Below are positions 16,922 through 25,193 of a DNA stretch of 38,648 nucleotides, in pieces. The position numbers and the translations under genes were made by a program. Origin of the DNA: Planctomycetota bacterium (lineage in GTDB: Bacteria > Planctomycetota > UBA1135 > JAKEFM01). Position 1 is the first letter of the stretch, and every line of letters begins with the position of its first letter. The stretch covers positions 1-38,648 of the forward strand of contig JAKEFM010000062.1 of the NCBI GenBank assembly GCA_022616055.1, given 5' to 3'. Under the pieces are notes generated by a model. That model saw nothing but the letters and a program-made list of their open reading frames with translations. It was not told the origin of the DNA and did no database searches.

Positions 16922-16938
16922 AAAAGGAAGGTGCTGTG

Positions 16939-19173
16939 ATGAAGAACTTCCTGGTCGGTGCTTCGCTCCTCCCGAGTTTCTCCCTCCCGCCCTCCCCCGC
17001 TCATTCCGCCCCCGGGACCGCGCGGGTCCCCCAGACCGCCTGGCGTCGGGCGGCCGACATCCAGGAGGTCGGCGGCCGCCTCGTCGCGTTGGGCCCCGAC
17101 TACCGGGCGGAGTTCGCCGCGGAGGGGTGGCGCTTCACGCCGGCCCTCGGCCGCCGCGCCGAGCGCACCCGGTTCCTCTCCTATTCCCTCGAGTCGATCC
17201 GCCGGGGGGAGGAGGTCCTCTTCGAACGGGGCGGGGCGCCGGCTTCTCCCGAGCGGGACGGGTCGTCCGTCCGGTACTGCCGGGGCGCGGGGATCGTCGA
17301 GTCGTACGAGGTCCGTCCGGACGGGATCGAGCAGACCTTCCGCTTCGCGGAGAGGCCCCCGGGGACGGGGGACCTCGTCGTCCGCGGGAGGATCGAGACC
17401 AACCTCCCCTTCCCTGTCCTCGCCGAGGACGGGGGTCTCCGTTTCGAGGAGGGGGGGCTCGGAGGAGTCGCCTACGGAGCCGCGACGGGCCTCGACGCCG
17501 CGGGGCGTCGAGCCCCCGGAACCCTCCGCGTGGAGGGGGACCTCCTCGAGATCGCGCTCCCCTCCGCATTCGTCGATGCCGCCGCTCTCCCCATCCTCCT
17601 CGACCCGCTCGTCGGCTCGGCGATCCTCCTCGCCGGCGGCGGGCTCGTCGACTACGCCAACCCCGACATCGCCTACGACGCGACGAGCGACCTCTACCTC
17701 GTCGTCTGGGAGTCGGTCCTCTCCGCGGTCCAGATCGAGGTCCGGGCGGTCCGCGTCGCCTCCTCCGGAGCCATCGTCGGCCCGGTCTTCAACGTCCAGG
17801 CGGGCGTCGGCATGCCCCAGCAGCCGGCCGTCGCGAGCCTGAACGCGACGAACCGCTTCCTCGTCGTGTGGCGGGAGCTCGTCCTCGCGATCCCGCCCCA
17901 CTTCAACGTCATGGCGAAGACGGTCGACGCCGCGACCGGCGCCGTCTCCGTCCCGATCATGGTCTCCACCTCGCCCGCTCCGGACCTCAACCCGGACGTC
18001 GGGGGGGATCCGCGCGTCGGCCCGGCAGGATCGTTCGAGGACGGCCTGGTGGCGTGGACCGAGGTCGGAGCGGGGATCCGGGCGCGGCTCGTGCGGTGCC
18101 CGGCCTCCGGCCCTCCCTCCCTCCCGGGCCCGGTGCTCGTCCTCACGACCGAGGCGAGCGCCGACTACGCCGCGGTCTCGAAGTCCTGCGGCTCCCCCGG
18201 ACGCTGGCTCCTCGCGTGGGAGGAGTACGGCGACCTGGAAGGGGTCGTCCTCGATGCCTCGGGCACCGCGTGCACGCCCGAGAGCCCGATCGCGGCCTCC
18301 CCGGCGTACGACTCGATGGTCGACGTCGCGGGAGACGGGACGGGCTTCCTCGCCACCTGGCAGCGGGGCGGCGCGGGCGCCCGCGACATCCTCTTGCGTC
18401 CCTTCTCCTTTTCCGGGGACTGCGGGTCCGGATCGCTCACCGCCGGCGCGGAGTTCGTCCTCGAGGGGGATCCGGGAGACGACGAGACGAGCACTGCCGT
18501 CGACCTCGCGCAGGACAAGTACGTGGTCGCCTGGGCGGATCGCGAGGGGACGCCGACCTTCGACCTCTACATGGCCGCCGTCGACCGGGCGAGCGGACTC
18601 CCGTGCGAGCCCGCGACCGGCGTCGTGATCTCCACCGCGACCGAGGGGTCGCCGGCGGTCGGAGCGCAGTTCGGCGGCGGGGCGACGTCCGACCAGGCGC
18701 TCGTCGCCTGGGTCCAGGTCGCCGGCACCGTGAGCACGAACACGAGCGTGCTCGCGCACCGCGTCGAGTCGCTCGGTCCGGGAGGGCCCGTCGTCGATGT
18801 CGGCGGGGGGTGCGGCGGGGGAGGGTTCGGTTGGGTGAACGGGCCGGTCGCGATCGCGAACGCGGACTTCGCCTTCACGCTTTCGGGGGCGGACCCGGGA
18901 GCGACGGGGAGCCTCGTCCTGGTCGCTCCCGCCGCCTCGAACTTCCCCTGCGGGCCCTGCACCCTCGTCCCCGACCTCTCCGCCTCGGCCGTCCTCTCCG
19001 CCCAGGTGTCCGGTGGAGGGGCGGCGATCGCCGTCCCGATCCCGTGCAACCTGGCCCTCCTCGGCGGAGGGGCGAAGGTCCAGTGGATCGTCTTCCCCAC
19101 CTCCGCGAGCCCCTGCTCGTCCGGTCCGAACGTGTCCCTCTCGAACGCCATCGACGCCACGGTGGGGCTGTAG
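16939..19173 (+). CDS. Secreted beta-propeller-like repeat protein with planctomycete-type C-terminal domain
   Basis: A 744-residue exported protein. ATG 16939 has GGAAGG about 8 bases upstream. Residues 1-24 are a signal peptide ending in PAHSA. Residues ~30-200 form an unrecognised N-terminal beta domain. From ~205 to ~610 at least seven repeats end in a hydrophobic (L/V)(V/L/A)(V/A)W strand: YLVVWE, FLVVWR, GLVAWT, WLLAWE, FLATWQ, YVVAWA, ALVAWV, suggesting a seven-bladed propeller. Several paired cysteines suggest a periplasmic or extracellular location. The last ~115 residues form a separate domain (CGPCTLVPDL, AIAVPIPCNLALLGG, VQWIVF, SLSNAIDATVGL) that recurs in the 31792-33162 product. 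Function unknown. A strong hairpin follows the stop. Confidence 0.82.
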   Translation: MKNFLVGASLLPSFSLPPSPAHSAPGTARVPQTAWRRAADIQEVGGRLVALGPDYRAEFAAEGWRFTPALGRRAERTRFLSYSLESIRRGEEVLFERGGAPASPERDGSSVRYCRGAGIVESYEVRPDGIEQTFRFAERPPGTGDLVVRGRIETNLPFPVLAEDGGLRFEEGGLGGVAYGAATGLDAAGRRAPGTLRVEGDLLEIALPSAFVDAAALPILLDPLVGSAILLAGGGLVDYANPDIAYDATSDLYLVVWESVLSAVQIEVRAVRVASSGAIVGPVFNVQAGVGMPQQPAVASLNATNRFLVVWRELVLAIPPHFNVMAKTVDAATGAVSVPIMVSTSPAPDLNPDVGGDPRVGPAGSFEDGLVAWTEVGAGIRARLVRCPASGPPSLPGPVLVLTTEASADYAAVSKSCGSPGRWLLAWEEYGDLEGVVLDASGTACTPESPIAASPAYDSMVDVAGDGTGFLATWQRGGAGARDILLRPFSFSGDCGSGSLTAGAEFVLEGDPGDDETSTAVDLAQDKYVVAWADREGTPTFDLYMAAVDRASGLPCEPATGVVISTATEGSPAVGAQFGGGATSDQALVAWVQVAGTVSTNTSVLAHRVESLGPGGPVVDVGGGCGGGGFGWVNGPVAIANADFAFTLSGADPGATGSLVLVAPAASNFPCGPCTLVPDLSASAVLSAQVSGGGAAIAVPIPCNLALLGGGAKVQWIVFPTSASPCSSGPNVSLSNAIDATVGL

Positions 19174-19195
19174 CGGGTCCCCCCGGATTCGATTC

Positions 19196-19227
19196 GCGCG
19201 GGCCCCGGAGCGCGCCGGGGCCTGCGC
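19196..19227 (+). terminator. Strong GC hairpin after the propeller gene
   Basis: GCGCGGGCCCCGG (19196-19208) pairs with CCGGGGCCTGCGC (19215-19227): 13 pairs including one G-T wobble, with a 6-base loop. It begins 22 bases after the stop at 19173. There is no T-run, but its position fits a transcript end. Confidence 0.5.
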
Positions 19228-19288
19228 CTCCTCCGCCTCCGCGGGACCGTGACCCCGGCGCGGGCTGGGAGCTGTGGGGCCCGCGCGC

Positions 19289-19294
19289 TAACTT
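19289..19294 (+). promoter_or_regulatory. Candidate leaderless -10 box (TAACTT)
   Basis: TAACTT fits the TANNNT pattern and ends exactly 6 bases before GTG 19301, the same spacing as TACTCT before GTG 7398. The gene has no ribosome site. No clear -35 is visible. Confidence 0.4.
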
Positions 19295-19300
19295 CCCGCC

Positions 19301-20641
19301 GTGCTCGGCCTCCAGCGCCCCCTCGGCCGGCTCCCCTACCTCCTCGCCGGAGTCTCCCTCTTCGCGCTCAAGGCGGCCCTCGACGCGGCCGTCTGCCGGG
19401 CCTACGGCCGGCCCTGGTCCGCCCTCCTCTACGTCAGCCCGATCGACGCCCCGCTCTTCCGGCCGAGGGAGAACCTCGGCTACTGGCTCGCCCTGTGGGT
19501 CGTCGCGCTCCCCTTCATCGCCGTCGGGCTCCTGCTCACGCTCCGCCGGCTCCGGGACGCCGGCCTCCCCGGCTGGCTCGCCGCGCTCTTCTTCGTCCCG
19601 TTCGCGAACCTCCTCTTCTTCGTCGCGTGCGCGGCCTTCCCCCCCCGGCGATCGGAGCCCGTCCCCGACCGGAGACTCGGGTCCCGGCGGGGAGCGAACC
19701 GCGAGTTCGGGGCCGCCATCTCGATCGGCGGCGTCGTCGGCGCGGTCGTCGGACTCGGCGCCGTGGGGATCTCGGTCGGACTTCTCCGCAGGTACGGGAC
19801 GGCCCTCTTCCTCGGAGCGCCGGTCCTCGCGGGCTACGCCTCCGCGTGCGCATTCGGGCGCCTCCACGCGGCCACCGTGACGGGGGCCCTCCTCTCGGCG
19901 GCCGCCGCGCTCCTGTACACCGGTCTCATCCTCGCCCTCTTCGCCGTCGACGGGCTCGTCTGTCTCGCCATGGCGATCCCCCTCGTCCTCGTCGGAGCCC
20001 TCGTCGGGGCATTCGTCGGCTGGTCGGCCGCCGAGAGGCGCGGGACGATTCCGGGGGCGCCGCTCGCGCTCCTCCCCCTCCTGTTCCTCGCGGAGAGCCT
20101 GAGCCCGCTCCGCCGGCCGGAGCCGCGGCCGGTCGAGACCGCGGTCATCGTCGACGCGCCTCCCGAGGTCGTCTGGAACCGCGTCGTCGCGTTCCCTCCC
20201 CTCCCGCCTCCCACGGAGATCCTCTTCCGCCTCGGCGTCGCCGCCCCGATGGCGGCACGGATCGAGGGCGAAGGCGTCGGCGCGGTGCGCCGCTGCGTCT
20301 TCACGACGGGGGAGTTCGTCGAGCCGATCGAGGTCTGGGATCCGGGGCGCGAGCTCGCCTTCTCCGTCCTCTCCCAGCCCGACCCGATGCGGGAGCTGAC
20401 CCTCTGGCGGGGGGCGCGCCCGCCCCACCTCGACGGGTACCTCGAGTCGACCCGCGGCCAGTTCCTGCTCGAGGCCCTCCCCGACGGACGGACGCGGCTC
20501 GTCGGCCGGACCTGGTACCGGACGAACATGGCCCCGGAGGGGTACTGGCGCCTCTGGGCCGACGCCTTCATCGAGGCGATCCACCTGCGCGTGCTGCGAC
20601 ATGTCGCGGCGCTCGCGGAGGTCGATGCGAGACGGAAATGA
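19301..20641 (+). CDS. DUF805 / SRPBCC fusion membrane protein
   Basis: A 446-residue inner-membrane protein in three parts. Residues ~10-120 are a DUF805-type membrane domain with its hallmark RLRDAGLPGW followed by LFFVPFANLLFFV. Residues ~140-265 hold about four further helices, many Gly/Ala-rich. Residues ~275-440 are a soluble SRPBCC (START/polyketide-cyclase-like) ligand-binding fold, starting ETAVIVDAPPEVVWNRV and closing with ADAFIEAIHLRVLRHV. The family binds hydrophobic small molecules, but the ligand here is unknown. I recall this three-part architecture from other bacteria, so it is not a unique fusion. The GTG start is probably leaderless, and the stop overlaps the sulfatase ATG, implying joint translation. 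Confidence 0.8.
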   Translation: MLGLQRPLGRLPYLLAGVSLFALKAALDAAVCRAYGRPWSALLYVSPIDAPLFRPRENLGYWLALWVVALPFIAVGLLLTLRRLRDAGLPGWLAALFFVPFANLLFFVACAAFPPRRSEPVPDRRLGSRRGANREFGAAISIGGVVGAVVGLGAVGISVGLLRRYGTALFLGAPVLAGYASACAFGRLHAATVTGALLSAAAALLYTGLILALFAVDGLVCLAMAIPLVLVGALVGAFVGWSAAERRGTIPGAPLALLPLLFLAESLSPLRRPEPRPVETAVIVDAPPEVVWNRVVAFPPLPPPTEILFRLGVAAPMAARIEGEGVGAVRRCVFTTGEFVEPIEVWDPGRELAFSVLSQPDPMRELTLWRGARPPHLDGYLESTRGQFLLEALPDGRTRLVGRTWYRTNMAPEGYWRLWADAFIEAIHLRVLRHVAALAEVDARRK

Positions 20642-22053
20642 CCGGCTCTCCGAGCTTGAACCGGAGGGAGTTCCTCGCCGCGGGCGCCGCCGCGGCAGCC
20701 GCCTGCGCGGTTCCCTCCCGTCGCCGGGACGAGCGACCCCGGAACCTCGTCCTCGTGATCACCGACGACCAGCGCGCGGACGCGATGGGGTGCGCGGGCC
20801 ACCCGTTCCTCGAGACCCCGAACCTCGACGCTCTCGCCGCGCGGGGGGCATGGTGCCGGAACGCCTTCGTCACGACGGCGCTCTGCTCCCCGAGCCGCGC
20901 GACGATCCTGACGGGCCAGTACGCCCATCGCCACGGCGTCGTCGACAACGGGACCGCCCTCCCGGGTGGGATCCCGACCTACGCCAGGGTCCTCCAGACG
21001 GCCGGGTACGAGACGGCCTACGTCGGGAAGTGGCACATGGGGGCGATCGGCGACGAGCCCCAGCCGGGGTTCGACCGCTGGGCCTCCTTCAAGGGTCAGG
21101 GGAGCTACTTCGACCCGACGATCAACCTGGACGGGGAGCGGAAGAAGATCCCGGGCTACACGACCGACGTCCTCACCGACCTCGCCGTCGAGTGGATCCG
21201 GGGCAGGGGGAGGAAGCCCTTCTGCCTCGCGCTCGGCCACAAGGCTCCGCACGCGCTCTTCGAACCCGCTCCGCGCCACCGGGATCGCTACGCCGACGCG
21301 CCGCTCCCGGTCCCGCAGCCCGACACGGACGAGGCGTACGACGACGCTCCGAGATGGGTCCGCGCGCAGCGGAACTCCACGCACGGCGTCGACGGGATGT
21401 ACGACGGCCGCCTCGACCTCGATCGGTTCCTCCGCGACTACCACCGGGTCCTCCTCGCCGTCGACGAGGGGCTCGGGCGGATCCTCGCGGCGCTCGAGGA
21501 GAAGGGCTTCCTCGACTCGACCCTCCTCCTCCATACGAGCGACAACGGCTTCCTCCTCGGGGAGCACGGCCTCATCGACAAGCGCTGCATGTTCGAGGAA
21601 TCGATCCGCGTGCCACTCCTCGCCCTCGCCCCCGATTGGATCCGGCCGGGAACGCGCGTCGAGGCCATGGTCCTCAACCTCGACCTCCCCTCGACGCTCC
21701 TCGACGCGGCGGGGATCGCGGCACCCGCGACGATGCAGGGGGAGTCGTTCCTGCCGCTGCTCCGCGGCGAGCGGGTCCCGTGGCGCGAGTCGTTCCTCTA
21801 CGAGTACTTCTTCGAGCGCGCCTACCCCCAGACGCCGACGGTGCTCGGCGTCCGGACGGCGGGGTGGAAGTACATGGAGCACCACGGCGTGTGGGACCAC
21901 GGCGGGCTCTACGACCTCACGGGCGACCCGAGGGAGGCGCGCAACCTCATCCGGGATCCGGTCTGGAAGGACAAGCGGGAGGAGCTCGCCCGCGAGCTCG
22001 GCCGCCTCCTCGAAACCTACGGCGGCCGCCGAAACCCGGCCTGGGGGCGGTAA
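20638..22053 (+). CDS. Tat-exported type I sulfatase (formylglycine-dependent)
   Basis: A 471-residue arylsulfatase-family enzyme that hydrolyses sulfate esters, probably of polysaccharides. It starts at ATG 20638, overlapping the previous stop. The N-terminus has a Tat signal (LNRREFLAAGAAAAAACA). Catalytic features are complete: metal-binding Asp43-Asp44 in ITDDQ; the signature CSPSRATILTG with Cys83 as the residue turned into formylglycine; Lys131 and His133 in GKWHMG; His201 in HKAPH; Asp302-Asn303 in SDNG; and Lys315 in IDKR. The family-typical end, GLYDLTGDPREARNL, is present. Activation needs a formylglycine-generating enzyme, not found in this window. Sulfatases are abundant in planctomycetes. 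The substrate cannot be told. Confidence 0.95.
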   Translation: MTGSPSLNRREFLAAGAAAAAACAVPSRRRDERPRNLVLVITDDQRADAMGCAGHPFLETPNLDALAARGAWCRNAFVTTALCSPSRATILTGQYAHRHGVVDNGTALPGGIPTYARVLQTAGYETAYVGKWHMGAIGDEPQPGFDRWASFKGQGSYFDPTINLDGERKKIPGYTTDVLTDLAVEWIRGRGRKPFCLALGHKAPHALFEPAPRHRDRYADAPLPVPQPDTDEAYDDAPRWVRAQRNSTHGVDGMYDGRLDLDRFLRDYHRVLLAVDEGLGRILAALEEKGFLDSTLLLHTSDNGFLLGEHGLIDKRCMFEESIRVPLLALAPDWIRPGTRVEAMVLNLDLPSTLLDAAGIAAPATMQGESFLPLLRGERVPWRESFLYEYFFERAYPQTPTVLGVRTAGWKYMEHHGVWDHGGLYDLTGDPREARNLIRDPVWKDKREELARELGRLLETYGGRRNPAWGR

Positions 22054-22084
22054 CCTCCTGGTCCCCGGCAAGGAGCCGATCGGG

Positions 22085-22438
22085 ATGCCTCGCCGAACGC
22101 GCATCCGTCTGAGCCGGTGGACGTCCGCCCTCTGGCTCCTCTTCGTGGGCTTGATCCTCGCCGGGGGCGTGGCCTCCGCCGCAAGAAAGGAGGAGGTCGG
22201 TTCCGTCGGCTGGGTGTTCCTCGTCCTCGCCGGGGGGATCGCGGCGTTCCATGCGGCGAACCTGTTCGCCCCGCGGGGCGTCGCCTACTACGTGATGCTG
22301 GAAGAGGAGGACCGGCCGGCGGCGGCCCCCGACTTCGACGGAAAGATCCGGAAGCTCGCGAAGCTGAGGGAAGACGGCCTGCTCACCGAGGAGGAGCACG
22401 CCCGCAAGCGCGCCGAGATCCTCGGGGAGAAATGGTGA
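22085..22438 (+). CDS. Small two-helix membrane protein with SHOCT domain
   Basis: A 117-residue protein. ATG 22085 is preceded by AAGGAG at a good distance. Two membrane helices (about residues 14-32 and 43-62) are followed by a short linker and a C-terminal SHOCT motif (about 88-115: KIRKLAKLREDGLLTEEEHARKRAEIL). SHOCT is a short helical oligomerisation module often found at the end of small membrane proteins; its function here is unknown. It lies 31 bases after the sulfatase and ends 31 bases before the convergent OPT operon. Confidence 0.8.
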   Translation: MPRRTRIRLSRWTSALWLLFVGLILAGGVASAARKEEVGSVGWVFLVLAGGIAAFHAANLFAPRGVAYYVMLEEEDRPAAAPDFDGKIRKLAKLREDGLLTEEEHARKRAEILGEKW

Positions 22439-22469
22439 CCCCGCGCGCCGGACCCGGAACGCCGGTCGC

Positions 22470-23018
22470 CTACGGCCCTCCGGACCGGCGAGCCGTCACC
22501 CTCTCCCACTCCGAGCGAGCCTCCCCGAAGTGGCGAACCGCCTCCTCCATCGAGGCGACCGCCTCGGGGCGGTGACCGTCCGTCGCCGCCGACCAGGCGC
22601 GGTAGAGCATCCGTTCGCCGGCCGCCCAGGGGCCCGTGTGGGCGGCGTAGCCGGCGAAACCCTGGGACGCGACGAGCGCCTGCTGCGCCGCGTAGACGGG
22701 GAAGAGGTTCTTCTCGATCAGCCCGTCGAGCCGCCGGGCGAGGTCGGCGATCGGCAGTTGCCTCGCCTCCGGCAGGAGCGCCTCGACGTCCGGAGCGACT
22801 CGCCCGATCGCCTCTCCCGCGGCCGCGGCGGAGCCGCGCGCCGCCTCGCTGACGGGACGGTGCTGCAGGCGCAGGGCGAGCGCCACGACGAGGAGTGCGA
22901 CGCCGCCGGCGACGAGGGGGGTTCCGCCGGGAATCCCGGCGATCATCTCCCGATCCCTCGGGTAGGCGCCCCCGAGGATCCCGATCACGGTCCCGAGGAG
23001 CATCAGCCACCCCCGCAT
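22470..23018 (-). CDS. Small membrane protein coupled to an OPT transporter
   Basis: A 182-residue protein that I do not recognise. ATG 23018 overlaps the OPT stop (ATGA), so the two are probably translated together. Residues ~4-20 and ~34-50 are hydrophobic helices. The rest is soluble and helical, with conserved-looking aromatic blocks (NLFPVYAAQQALVASQGFAG, WAAGERMLYRAWSAATDGH, AVASMEEAVRHF). Coupling to the transporter suggests an accessory subunit or assembly factor, by context only. Confidence 0.65.
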   Translation of the reverse strand: MRGWLMLLGTVIGILGGAYPRDREMIAGIPGGTPLVAGGVALLVVALALRLQHRPVSEAARGSAAAAGEAIGRVAPDVEALLPEARQLPIADLARRLDGLIEKNLFPVYAAQQALVASQGFAGYAAHTGPWAAGERMLYRAWSAATDGHRPEAVASMEEAVRHFGEARSEWERVTARRSGGP

Positions 23019-24928
23019 CAGGTCCCTCCCACCATCGTCGCGAACATCTGCTTGAACCCCTCCCAGCCGATCCCGTGGAGGGACTGGCCGACGCCCGCGA
23101 GGCTGTCCCCGACGAGGAGGCCGGCGGCGAGCGGGATCCAGACCTCCTCGAGCACCTTCCTCCCCTGTCGCTTCTCGACGAGGACGGAGAGGAGGCAGCC
23201 GATGCCGAAGGGGAGGAGGGTCGAGAGGCGGAGGTACATGGAGAGTCCGACCTGGACGCCGAGCCCCCCTCCGGCGGCGAAGGTGAGGGCCACGCCGAGG
23301 AGCGCCCCGATCGCGTAGCGCGTGAAGATGTCCGCGTTCCCCTCGCCCGTGACCGCCTTGATCGCCCCGTCGATGGCGCCGGCCTGGGGAGCCGTGAACC
23401 TCTTCTGGAAGGCCTTCCCCTCGAGGAGCGGCTCGACCTTCTCCGGAGGCGTCTCCGGGGTCACGATCCCCTCGGCGGCGGCGATCTCCCGGATCTCCGC
23501 GCGGAGGGTCTCCTTCGAGCGGTACTCCTTCTGCGCCGACGTGAAGAGCGCGGTGAGGGTGACGATCGAGACGGCGGGCCCGATCCAGGCGACCCAGAGC
23601 TGCGCGACCTGCTGCTTGCGGGGGATCGCGCCGACGAGGTGGCCCGTCTTCAGGTCCTGCATCATGTCGGAGGCCTGGGCCATCGCGACCGCCATCGCGC
23701 AGCCCATCGTGACGCAGACGGGAACGGCCCCCTTGCCGGCGATCGCGAGGAGCGCCGCGATCCCGATCAGCGACATCCCCGAGATCGGCGCCCAGTCGGT
23801 GACCCCCATCGCCTGGGAGACGATCACCCCGGCGAGCCAGATCCAGAACGTCGCGACGAGGCCGCAGGCGATCGCCTTCCCCGCGGAGAGCCCCCCGAGG
23901 CTCCCGGCGACGAAGACGACGACGAAGGAGAGGACGGCCGCGACCCCGATGAGCGGAGCCGGCAGCTCCTGCGACTTCGTCCCGGCGGGCCCCTTGCGCG
24001 AGAGGGAGGCGAACGCCGCCCGGATCATCGGCGCCGCGAGGAGCACGCCCGCGATCGCGCCGCCGACGAGGAGCCCGATGCCGAGCTCCCGGTTGATCTG
24101 GCGGATCGGGCCGGCCGCGTTCTCCGGCGCGACCCCGGCCGGCAGCCAGCCGAAGCGAACGAGCGCGGGGGCGACGACCCACGAGGCGAGCATGCCGCCG
24201 AAGATGACGACGATCGCGTAGCGCCCCGCGATGAAGCCGGCGGCGAGCCCCGTGAGGGAGAGCTCGATCACCGGCGAGGTGTAGCCGGGGATGCGGAAGC
24301 CGAGGAAGGAGAAGATCCCCGAGTAGTTCGCCTCCGCCTCCTGCGGCAGCTCCTCCCCCCCGTGGATCTCCCAGAGGAGGTAGCGGATCCCGAAGTAGAG
24401 GAGGAACCCCGCGATCGTCCCGTAGAGGAGGAGGAGCGCCCGTTTCCCGCCCCCCGCCGCCTTGAGCACGGTCGCCGTCGCGTACCCGGTCGGGAAGCGC
24501 AGGCGCTCGAGATCGATCATCTGCTTGCGCAAGGGGACGATGAAGACCGTCCCGAGGAAGGAGCCCGCGATGGCGGCGAGGGTGATCGAGAGGAGGTTCG
24601 GCGGGTCCCCCCGGAGGTAGAGGACCGGCATCGTGAAGATCACCCCCGAGCAGGTGATGTTGATCGCGGCGGCGACCGTCTGGTTGATGTTGTTCTCGAC
24701 GATCGAGCCCTTCCGCATCAGGCCGCGCAGGACCCCGAGGCCGACGATCGCCGCCATCGCGGAGGCGGGGACCGTGAAGCCGAGCTTCAGCCCCGCGTAG
24801 GTCATCGAGATCGTGAGGAGGATCCCGACGACGATCCCGATCCCGTACCCCGCGAAGGTCTCCTCGCGGTAGGGACGCGTCTCGATCCAGGGCCGCTCGA
24901 TCCGGACGCCGGGGGAGGGTTCCGGCAT
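23018..24928 (-). CDS. OPT family oligopeptide transporter
   Basis: A 636-residue polytopic inner-membrane transporter of the oligopeptide transporter superfamily, proton-coupled importers of small peptides or metal-chelate compounds. Many membrane helices span the protein. Family blocks are GYGIGIVVGILLTISMTYAG near the start, NNINQTVAAAINIT, LRFPTGYATATVLKA, and QASDMMQDLKTGHLVGAIPRKQQ. Near the end come WEEVWIP-like VLEEVWIPLAAGLLVGDSL. ATG 24928 was chosen because earlier in-frame ATGs would add a Pro/Arg-rich tail unlike the family. No ribosome site precedes it; the region is instead a run of C and T opposite a G-rich tract. A coupled membrane protein follows. The substrate is unknown; proximity to an M55 peptidase hints at peptides. 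Confidence 0.9.
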   Translation of the reverse strand: MPEPSPGVRIERPWIETRPYREETFAGYGIGIVVGILLTISMTYAGLKLGFTVPASAMAAIVGLGVLRGLMRKGSIVENNINQTVAAAINITCSGVIFTMPVLYLRGDPPNLLSITLAAIAGSFLGTVFIVPLRKQMIDLERLRFPTGYATATVLKAAGGGKRALLLLYGTIAGFLLYFGIRYLLWEIHGGEELPQEAEANYSGIFSFLGFRIPGYTSPVIELSLTGLAAGFIAGRYAIVVIFGGMLASWVVAPALVRFGWLPAGVAPENAAGPIRQINRELGIGLLVGGAIAGVLLAAPMIRAAFASLSRKGPAGTKSQELPAPLIGVAAVLSFVVVFVAGSLGGLSAGKAIACGLVATFWIWLAGVIVSQAMGVTDWAPISGMSLIGIAALLAIAGKGAVPVCVTMGCAMAVAMAQASDMMQDLKTGHLVGAIPRKQQVAQLWVAWIGPAVSIVTLTALFTSAQKEYRSKETLRAEIREIAAAEGIVTPETPPEKVEPLLEGKAFQKRFTAPQAGAIDGAIKAVTGEGNADIFTRYAIGALLGVALTFAAGGGLGVQVGLSMYLRLSTLLPFGIGCLLSVLVEKRQGRKVLEEVWIPLAAGLLVGDSLAGVGQSLHGIGWEGFKQMFATMVGGT

Positions 24929-24931
24929 TTC

Positions 24932-24969
24932 GGGGGGAGGGGAGGGAGGGGGGCGGAGGGGGGCGGAGG
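24932..24969 (+). repeat. G-rich tract with G-quadruplex potential before the OPT start
   Basis: Starting 4 bases before the OPT ATG, the plus strand has runs of six, four, three and six G separated by single A residues (24932-24953), then a near-tandem GGGCGGAG repeat. This satisfies the simple four-run quadruplex rule. It is on the template strand of the OPT gene. The 265-base gap to the next gene holds nothing else I can name. Confidence 0.55.
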
Positions 24970-25193
24970 GTCGGCAGGATGCCGGGGGGGGCCTCGTCCG
25001 GCAACGTCCCATCGCCGGGGCGCCGTCCCGGCGGAGGGACGAATCCGGGACGAACCGCCGTCGGAGGACCGCGTCGAACGGACCCGGCACTCACAGGATT
25101 GCGCCCGGGCCCGTATTCCCCGCGCGGCCGGGCCCGCCGATTGCGAGGCCGGCCCGGGTCCTGCCCCCGCGACTGGTCCGAAGGAGGTGCACC

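Noticed and set aside
16850-16930. Cyclic-di-GMP-type riboswitch in the leader
   Set aside because: The conserved 5' core of that class is absent; only a hairpin and a GCCGG-like stretch are present.
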